DNA of 64,000 nucleotides from Pomphorhynchus laevis (Eukaryota > Acanthocephala > Palaeacanthocephala > Echinorhynchida > Pomphorhynchidae), in contig WNNJ02003079.1 in NCBI GenBank assembly GCA_012934845.2, positions 1-64,000 on the forward strand, given 5' to 3'. Made by a program: the position numbers and the translations under genes. The notes below the pieces were generated by a model that saw only the letters and a list, made by a program, of their open reading frames with translations, was not told the origin of the DNA and did no database searches. Below are positions 57,619 through 64,000 of the stretch, one piece after another; within the stretch, counting starts at the first letter, position 1; every line of letters starts with the position of its first letter.

Positions 57619-59292
57619 ACATGAATTTCTATTTTTTTTTAAGAATAATAACTTTATTGAAAAAGAAAAGTAAATTTTACAGAAATTAGGTTCCCGTCGC
57701 GCATTCGCAGACATAGTGAAGAAGACATAATTAGACTTCGAGCACAGCGCAAAACTCGCTGTGGTGGGTAGTCATAAGATTAATAGGTTTGGAACAGCTG
57801 GAACGTGGCGAGCGTAAGCATGCGGAAACTGATCGTGCGATTTCAAAACTGATGTCTCGTTTCATCTTTATGGCTAGATCAGGATAAGAACGCGTTGACC
57901 GATGCGTCAGTTTTGAAGCCGTGGTTTTGATTAATCTTTCCGCTTCAATGCCCATTCCTCCCGAAGTGGAGAAAATAAGAGGTATGAAAGACCCTCGTTC
58001 AACTAGCGCAATCCGTTCACTGTATTTGGCTTTCTTGCGACTCTCGTTGTATTCGAAAACAGACTCAGGCTTCCTTGATATGTTCGATTGAGCAGGTGCA
58101 GCAAATACATTAACATCAAAAAATGTTCGCTCAAATCGACTACCGTGTAGCCCGGAACAAACTATGTCAAGACGCGCGCTTGGATCACGGGTTGTTGTTG
58201 TTCGTTCGAAATTAATATTTTCAGGAACCTCGGTTAGCTGAGGTTCGCAAGCTACGCCGTGAGATATGCGGCTAAGATAGTGTGAGATGATGTCGCGGAC
58301 TGCATTATGCCGGATCGAAGGCAAAGCACCTCGTCTACATGATAAAGAATGAGCCACACTGACTCGAGTGCCGAAAATGCAGTTGCTAACTCCAATCTTA
58401 GGATCAGTATGTCCATACCTTGCGTTCAAAGCATCCCTGAATTCGTTCGAAGAAAGATGAAAATTTTCACGCTTGAGCAGAAGCGCACTTAACCACGAAG
58501 AAGCTCCACTGCGAGCAGCATTCGCGATCAGATTACTGGTTTCGGGTATCGCTAAGATCGGAATTTTAGAGAGGCGTTCTTGGTGAGATAGTGATCGTAG
58601 TGTCTTGATTTCGCTAAGCATAGTTTTCTGCCTCTCTCTTAGGCTATCGCCACCTGAACCAGAATTATAGGTTGAAATTAGCATGTTTGAGGATTTGCGT
58701 TCAAGTGTGGCTATGGTTGCAGGGTTCGCGATACCAATACCTCCAAATTTTAAAGGAGAGCACAATATTGACTTCCAGTCTTCATCGAGGTACCAGGACA
58801 CGAAGTTTGGGAGAAGCTGTGTGATTAAAGTGTGTGACAGATCCGACCATATAGTGGCTGAGCAGTCGCAGGTGCGCATTATGTGTGTCCACTTAAATTG
58901 GACGGAGTTGATTAATCCTGCAAAAGCGACATGCGGATCTACCTTGGCAACATAATCGAGACGTTGCAGCATTGTGGTCCATGTAGACAGAAGTTTTGCG
59001 GTTGCTGCATTTACAAAATCGTTGGACCCGACTGGACTGCCGAGAATGATGATTCCATCGGTGGAAGTTTTTATTTCGGGGTCGGGGAGGTTCGATTGAT
59101 CAATATGAAGGTGTGATAGGAGGTGAGACTTACGTGTGTTTACGAAATAGCCATACTTTGGTCCATCGGTATGAAGCACTTCCCATACCTGTTTCAAAAC
59201 GTCAGTGGTCCCAATAAAGTTGGCGTCATCTGCATACCATTTTTGGAAACGCTGGGCCCGTTTTAAAGCCCACCTAGCTTTCACATGAATTT
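57619..59292 (-). mobile_element. Chimeric unit: LINE-J scrap fused to nuclease-RT element (copy 3)
   Basis: Minus strand, flanked by acatgaattt at 59283-59292 and 57619-57628. The first ~38 bases are LINE-J ORF2 ('KARWALKRAQR'). They switch abruptly to an unrelated RT beginning at its catalytic motif ('KWYADDANFIG', 'GPKYGYFVNTRKSHLL') and running open for about 500 residues. Features: thumb region 'ILGSPVGSNDFV', 'LKFGGIGIANPATIATLER', a Cys/His-poor C-terminal domain 'GASSWLSALLL', 'RDALNARYGH', 'LPSIRHNAVRDII', 'ARLDIVCSG', 'ERTFFDVNVFAAP', 'EYNESRKKAKYSERI', 'VERGSFIPLIFSTSGGMGIEA'. LDIV..FFDV..E..KK.KY fits a PD-(D/E)XK nuclease (inference). The 3' tail is A-rich (minus sense) after an AATAAAG signal. 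Confidence 0.9.
57731..59284 (-). CDS. Open 517-residue frame of the chimeric RT unit
   Basis: Continuous frame covering the fused LINE-J residues, the RT from its YADD onward, the thumb, and the C-terminal nuclease-like domain (layout given under the chimeric unit). The RT fingers and first catalytic aspartate region are missing, so no active polymerase is expected, though the nuclease-like part could be whole. The same protein type is seen decayed at 2.3-4.3 kb and, as another subfamily, at 28.4-29.8 kb. The absence of stops in ~500 codons suggests a recent insertion. Whether it is expressed is unknown. Confidence 0.7.
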   Translation of the reverse strand: MKARWALKRAQRFQKWYADDANFIGTTDVLKQVWEVLHTDGPKYGYFVNTRKSHLLSHLHIDQSNLPDPEIKTSTDGIIILGSPVGSNDFVNAATAKLLSTWTTMLQRLDYVAKVDPHVAFAGLINSVQFKWTHIMRTCDCSATIWSDLSHTLITQLLPNFVSWYLDEDWKSILCSPLKFGGIGIANPATIATLERKSSNMLISTYNSGSGGDSLRERQKTMLSEIKTLRSLSHQERLSKIPILAIPETSNLIANAARSGASSWLSALLLKRENFHLSSNEFRDALNARYGHTDPKIGVSNCIFGTRVSVAHSLSCRRGALPSIRHNAVRDIISHYLSRISHGVACEPQLTEVPENINFERTTTTRDPSARLDIVCSGLHGSRFERTFFDVNVFAAPAQSNISRKPESVFEYNESRKKAKYSERIALVERGSFIPLIFSTSGGMGIEAERLIKTTASKLTHRSTRSYPDLAIKMKRDISFEIARSVSACLRSPRSSCSKPINLMTTHHSEFCAVLEV

Positions 59293-61270
59293 CTATAATA
59301 ATAAGACTTTATTAATAAAAATACATAAATGGAAGTGTCGTTTAACAAGAAGTCCGTTAGAAAAAAAATAAACAGTCAGTCAACAGAAAAAATAGGTCAA
59401 CAATTTCTTTGTCTTCTTCCTATTAAGGCCTCAAATCAATGGGGATCTGAGCCCACCAACCAATCCAGCACGCCGCTTTCCGATTGAACCACCCGGGGTC
59501 TTTCACCTCCCGAAGAATCCAATCGGTGCGGACGATGTTGGGTAAACGAGAGACGAGGAGCTTAAGAAACCTTAGCCTTTGCTCTGGGGGACGTCCTCTT
59601 GAGAAGAAGACTAATCCCGAGATAGCCCAGGTACCCCAAAGGCGCACCTGGGTTTTCCCATTCAACGACAGATGCTGGGCCCGTTTCAGAGCCCACCTAG
59701 CTTTCTTCAGGATACGTTTGAGTCTATCCAGGTCGGCTTTCGCCGACCAGTTCACCGAAACGGTGAACCCCAGGTATTTTACTCGACTTGTGAAGACAGG
59801 GAGTGGTTCGGATGCAAATGTGGAGGAGAGCGTAGAGAGTGCTAGTCTCTTAAGTTTTTTCTTGGTTGCAGGGGAGCCATGAAAGACAACCACCTGCGAT
59901 TTAGCGGAGTTTAGAATAAGGTTGGATCTAGGCAACTGGTCTTTTAATCTTATAAAGAAGCGGCTGATGTCCGAGACTACGTCTTTGCACCTGCGTCCAG
60001 TGAACAGGGCTGTGGTGTCATCAGCGTACACCACTAGACGTTGTTCACGTTTAAATATTTTAAATAGAATAATTGAGGCAGCAAGATATAAGATTGGAGA
60101 AAGTGGTGAACCTTGAGGCACACCCGTAATAGGGTAGAACTGACGCGCATCAGGGTCGTCATCATAATAAAATCGCTTGGTGTACAGCAGTATCTCCACC
60201 CTGTTAACAATTCTCGCAGGCAACCCGAGGGACCTGAGAGAAGAGATAACAAAGGGAATGGAGATGCGGTCAAATGCAGCGGAAAAATCAAGGAAAACTG
60301 CCACAGCTAGCTGATGACTGTTCTCCTGACAAAACCGATGCACTTCACTAACTGCTGAATGGACCGAGCGACCTTTGACAAACCCATGGAAACCAGGTGG
60401 GATTAAATTTCGCCTAATCAGATGATCGCGGATTCTACGCGCAAGCGCTTTTTCGTAGATCGATACGAGGGAATTTTGAATCGAAATGGGCCGCAGGTCT
60501 TTAGGACAAGAGACCGGAAACTTTTTTGGAATAAAAATTCTCTTGCTAATGTTGATGCCGGCTACATCGGATGGGGTGGCTAATAGCATTGTGATGGCCA
60601 CCTCCCTTCTTTGATCGGTTGTCAAAAGCTGACAGACACGAGAAGAGAGTGGAGCGACGGTTTTGGAGGTGCTTGGAAGAGGCCCCCAGGCGTTGAGAAT
60701 ATCTGTGACAGATAAGTCTCTACTCCTGAAGTCTCCCCAAGGAGGGATTGGTTGCGGAGATTGAGTGGCTTCATAGTTGTGTAAGGCAAGTGACTCTTCT
60801 AAAACTTTATCAAGGCCAATTCTACCGATCCAACCCAAGGCCCTATCCCTCCAACAAGCAAACTTCTCCTTCTTGAAAATCTTCCAAAAGGAAGACTGAG
60901 AAGGGTTAAGACGAGCAATGCTCGCCCTATCCCTACTCAGCTGGAACCAATATCTAGTGCGCCAGTATTCATTCGAGAGAGTCTGTCTGGCGGAAGAAGA
61001 GAGATTAGGGAGGTTCAATAGTTTTGCTAGAACCTTGAGTTTCGTCGGAGTGGGATTGAAAATGCGACCTTTATAGGTTGTAGAAAGCAATGCGGTAGCT
61101 TGCGAAGAGAGGTAGGAATTAAATTCGGTCAAATTCTCATTACCAATTCGGGGGAAGCGTTGGATAGCAGCTTGGAAGAAAGCCACTCTGATCGGGTCAA
61201 AGTGGAATCTTCTCCGAAGCAGCGTATCCTCCTCTATCCGCCAGCGAATTAGATCATGAACATGAATTTC
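59283..61270 (-). mobile_element. LINE-J copy c3, 5' truncated with intact RT frame
   Basis: Minus strand, bounded by the 11-bp direct repeat acatgaatttc at 59283-59293 and 61260-61270, a clean target-site duplication. The 5' end is truncated just inside ORF2 after the endonuclease ('HDLIRW'). A 587-residue frame (61186-59423) is fully open: linker 'RVAFFQAAIQRFPRIG'-type start, 'RDLSVTDILNAWGPLPS', 'LIPPGFHGFVKGRSVHSAV', 'VFLDFSAAFDRISIPFVI', 'GVPQGSPLSPILYLAAS', 'LVVYADDTTALFTG', and the end '..QIPIDLRP'. The intact frame and perfect duplication mark it as one of the youngest insertions in the window. Confidence 0.95.
59423..61186 (-). CDS. LINE-J c3 reverse transcriptase frame, 587 residues, open
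   Basis: RT of the Jockey/I/R1 type with all core motifs in order, the YADD aspartates present and the normal C-terminus with 'RPPEQRLRFLKLLVSRLP' and 'WFNRKAACWIGW'. It lacks the endonuclease because of 5' truncation and has no promoter of its own, so the product is probably not made. The first Met is internal to the original ORF2. Confidence 0.85.
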   Translation of the reverse strand: MAFFQAAIQRFPRIGNENLTEFNSYLSSQATALLSTTYKGRIFNPTPTKLKVLAKLLNLPNLSSSARQTLSNEYWRTRYWFQLSRDRASIARLNPSQSSFWKIFKKEKFACWRDRALGWIGRIGLDKVLEESLALHNYEATQSPQPIPPWGDFRSRDLSVTDILNAWGPLPSTSKTVAPLSSRVCQLLTTDQRREVAITMLLATPSDVAGINISKRIFIPKKFPVSCPKDLRPISIQNSLVSIYEKALARRIRDHLIRRNLIPPGFHGFVKGRSVHSAVSEVHRFCQENSHQLAVAVFLDFSAAFDRISIPFVISSLRSLGLPARIVNRVEILLYTKRFYYDDDPDARQFYPITGVPQGSPLSPILYLAASIILFKIFKREQRLVVYADDTTALFTGRRCKDVVSDISRFFIRLKDQLPRSNLILNSAKSQVVVFHGSPATKKKLKRLALSTLSSTFASEPLPVFTSRVKYLGFTVSVNWSAKADLDRLKRILKKARWALKRAQHLSLNGKTQVRLWGTWAISGLVFFSRGRPPEQRLRFLKLLVSRLPNIVRTDWILREVKDPGWFNRKAACWIGWWAQIPIDLRP

Positions 61271-64000
61271 AATGCATCAACATCCATATCATCACATTCA
61301 ACGGAATTTTGTACAATTTAATGGCGTTATATTCGCATGTGTTTTAAATCACATCTGCGATTATTCAGTTTCACTGTCAAAAAAAAACAGAAAAATGAAA
61401 AAGTGGATGCACGTCGGAGCTTCAAAAGGATCAGCGAAAAATGAAAAAAAAACTAAAGTTCCTGCAGCTATTGAACCCGACGCAGAAATTAAGGTTGGTA
61501 ATTTAGCTGTTCTAAATCGTGAAATGGAGAAGCTTCCTTCGATTAAGAAACTAGTTAACCTTGTTAACATTACTCCAACATTCCAATGTAAAAACAGTAT
61601 TTCAACGAATTTCTGATAAAATATATTAGTTTACAACCTAATAAAGTTAGGATTAACTCTGCAAGAGTGACGAATAACTACTACAGGATATCTTTCGTAT
61701 TTTCGGACTTTGTCACCTTTTTTGCTAAGTTCTTCAATGAAAATTGTTCCCATAAAATAACTCTTGTATTAAAGCCTATTATGGCGTCAGTAAAGATTAC
61801 TTATATTATCCCCGACCTAGAAAAAGAAAATATCACAGAGCTTCAAAAGCATTATTCCCTTTATAACATTAGATTTATTAAAAACAAAGACGACCAAACT
61901 CTTCCTATTGCATTCGCAAATACTAAAGAGGACAATTCACATCTCCTGTCTAATGCAGCATCCAATCCTTTTATGGGTTGCAATATAAACTTTACAATTG
62001 CAAGTACGGACAATCTTACATTTCCACATTGTAGCAAGTGTCACATGTGATAAGTAGACACTGGAACTCAGCCTGTAGTAAGATGAATAAATGCGTAGTC
62101 CGTTGATCTGATGAATCTGTCCATTACACACAATGTAAACTAGCCCCAAGATGCACGAATCGCGGACATGAACATTCTGCGTAATCAAGAATATGTTCAG
62201 AATTCAAGAACTATGTGAGAGGACATACAGTAAAGAATAATGTCTAATCTCCCCTGTAACGGCAAATTCGGTGTGCAACTCATCTTGACCTAATATGGCC
62301 GAAATGTTTAACTTTTTTAGAACACTTCAACAATAAACAACTCGATCGATTGAATTACGTATTGCCAGTTTGGCAAATTCACCGTTAAAGCCTTCCATAA
62401 TTTCTCTTCCTGTTGCTAAATCTTCAAAGAATAGAGCAAAATCAAATTTTTCAAGTATGAATTCTAAGAGGAGATTCACCTCCTCTTCCAAGAAACCATC
62501 CTGCCTGCTTCCAAGACAGTACCTCCTATTACAATTTCCAAGCAGAATGTAAACCTCTGGAGATTGGCAGATGGGGTCACGACGGAAAATGAAGATAACG
62601 CCCCTGAGCAAGTGCCCCTAACTTTTCCTGCTGGCTGTGAGAAGGGCAACCTTCCAAGGTCCGGTTCGGATTAAGAGGAGACATCTCACTCCAGCTAAAT
62701 TAACACAATGCAAAGTATTCTTAAGCCTTTTTCATAGCATTTTAACTGGTAGATATTTAAATGCTATAGTCCTTGGGGAGACGCGGTCTATCCCCCCACC
62801 TCACTCCTCTATCTCAAGGAACATTACTCGATTTATCCCTAAGCACATCTTAACCCACTATATTCCGTACATACCCCCACCTCACTCCTCTTAATCTCAA
62901 GGTATTTTACCCTAATAAAGAGCTACTTAAGATCATCCATCTTACTTAACTATTCTTGTTTAGTCCTGTCTTGTTTAGCTATATCACTCTATAAAAGCGG
63001 TAAACGCATCAGCATAGCCAATATCTAAATCCGGCCAGGAAAAATTCACAAGAACCGTGAACTCCTGGATCGTATATTGGGTAGCTTTTGACATGCTACT
63101 TGGTAACTTCAACGACAGAACTGGTCGTTGGATTACAGCAGTAAACTGCAGAACCAGGAACGACTATCTTATTCACAAACCACCTTCCCCACCTTTCATT
63201 GCTCAGCAACTAATTCTCCCCTCGGCAAATTACTGCTTCATAAGATGTGGTTGTTAAAATCCATCTGTACTGAGCAGTCGCGCTAACATCAGACTACCTC
63301 TCATGACCTGGCGGATAAAGGAAGATACATTGCTTAGAAGAAGTTTTCACTTTGGTCCCATAAGAGTGGCCTTCTTTCAGGCGGCTATCCAACTCTTCCA
63401 TAGAATTGGTAATGAGAGTTTGACCGAATTAAATTCCTACCTTTCATCGCAAGCTACCGCGTTGCATTCGACTACCTATAGGGTTGCGAAAACAATTCCA
63501 CTCCAACAAAACTCAAGGTCCTCGCTAAAATGCTACATCTTCCCAATCTCTCTGTTTCCGGCAGACAGGCCCTTTCGAATGAATACTGGAGCTCTAAATA
63601 TAGGTTCCAGCTGAGCAAGGATAGGGCAAGCATTGCTCACCTTAACCTTTCTCAGGCTTCCTCCTGGAAGATATTGAAGAAGGAGAAGTTTGTATATAGC
63701 CTTGGTTTAGAAAGGTAGCATAGGCCTTGACAAAGTTTTAGAGGAGTCACTATCCTTACATAACTATGTAGCCACTCAATCTCCCCAACCAATCCCACCT
63801 TGGTGTGACTTCAGGATTAGAGATATATCTGTCACAGATATCCTTAACCCTGATGGCCACTTCCGGGCACCTCCAGAACCCAGGCACAACTCTCCACTCA
63901 GATCTGTCAGCTTTTGACAGACAGTCAGAGAAATGAGGTCGTCATCACTATGCAACTAGCCTCCCCGTCAAATGTTGCTGGCATTAATATCAGCTGTCGT
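61271..64000 (+). mobile_element. LINE-J-like copy p4, divergent, continues past the window
   Basis: Plus strand, head-to-head with c3. ORF1 relics: 61395-61616 ('NREMEKLPSIKKLVNLVN') and 61667-62050 ('ITELQKHYSLYNIRFIKNK', 'LPIAFANTKED', 'NPFMGCNINFTI', 'LTFPHCSKCH'), then decayed knuckles. ORF2 relics run from about 62700: 'LNAIVLGETRSIPP' near 62760, 'FDMLLGNFNDRTGRWIT' near 63070-63130, 'RVAFFQAAIQLFHRIGNESL' near 63365, 'LSNEYWSSKYRFQLSKDRASIA' near 63560, and 'ISVTDIL' near 63820. There are many breaks. Divergence from the other copies suggests an older subfamily. Confidence 0.85.

Larger units (their letters stand above)
53782..57628 (-). mobile_element. LINE-J copy c2, near full length
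   Basis: Minus strand, flanked by acatgaattt at 53782-53791 and 57619-57628. About 3.8 kb: a very short 5' UTR, ORF1 from 57612 to 56415, ORF2 from 56380 to 53922, and a 3' UTR ending in a CTTA tetranucleotide repeat. Both ORFs are shifted in a few places. It is the best view of the whole element in the window. Its 3' end abuts the 5' end of c1, and its own 5' end abuts the chimeric unit, so the elements lie head-to-tail. Confidence 0.93.
50202..61270. repeat. Five-fold junction repeat acatgaattt separating nested insertions
   Basis: The 10-mer acatgaattt occurs exactly at 50202-50211, 53782-53791, 57619-57628, 59283-59292 and 61260-61269. Each time it lies at the boundary between one minus-strand element and the next. 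Neighbouring bases vary slightly (aacatgaattta, gacatgaatttct, cacatgaatttct, aacatgaatttc). These are the target-site duplications of successive insertions into one site. Confidence 0.9.

Noticed and set aside
50202-61270. Telomeric LINE array like HeT-A/TART
   Set aside because: The head-to-tail order is suggestive, but no telomere-type repeats are seen, the elements carry endonucleases, and the junctions are target duplications inside ordinary DNA.
1-64000. LTR retroelements, Polintons, CRISPR arrays or prokaryotic contamination
   Set aside because: No LTR pairs, integrase, capsid, envelope or protein-primed polymerase signatures, no spacer-repeat array and no operon structure were seen.

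Overview
This is AT-rich eukaryotic nuclear DNA, most likely from an invertebrate animal. The window is dominated by retroelements, and only two host protein genes can be supported. An animal source is suggested by the mix of Penelope-like elements (PLEs), RTE-type and Jockey/I/R1-type LINEs, a tRNA-derived repeat and a TFIIH p44 orthologue. The phylum cannot be fixed from sequence alone. No LTR retrovirus, Polinton, CRISPR array, rRNA or bacterial-style operon is visible.

Layout. 0-6 kb: a TA microsatellite, PLE relics and a decayed reverse transcriptase (RT) element with a nuclease-like C-terminus. 6-9 kb: AT-rich DNA without genes. 9-16.6 kb: two decayed head-to-tail plus-strand LINEs ('LINE-J'). 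17-19.6 kb: a hammerhead-like RNA motif, PLE 3' ends in both orientations, a foldback repeat, and an exact tandem dimer of a 398-bp tRNA-derived unit inside a PLE relic. 19.7-23.3 kb: host gene 1, a TFIIH p44/Ssl1 homologue enlarged to 1193 residues. 24-30 kb: fragments of another LINE, a second PLE lineage (C-terminal GIY-YIG) and a second nuclease-RT element. 30.3-33.6 kb: another LINE-J. 33.6-40.3 kb: two PLE copies flanking a near-full-length but dead RTE LINE. 41.5-45 kb: a small LINE-J insertion with clear target-site duplications, and a third LINE type ('LINE-K'). 45.4-46.4 kb: host gene 2, a double U1/matrin-type zinc-finger protein. 47-49.2 kb: a PLE nearly identical to the one at 38-40 kb. 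50.2-61.3 kb: four successive minus-strand insertions (three LINE-J, one chimera) separated by the same 10-bp junction. 61.3-64 kb: a head-to-head plus-strand LINE-J that runs off the window.

How it works together. The host genes have no evident functional link to each other. The mobile parts do interact: LINE and PLE copies are nested, one unit is a fusion of two element types, and the 398-bp repeat has internal Pol III-like boxes plus all three strands of a hammerhead ribozyme in an unusual order. The strongest leads are that retrozyme-like dimer, the structured 3' module shared by the PLE copies, the repeatedly used insertion site at 50-61 kb, and the enlarged p44 protein.
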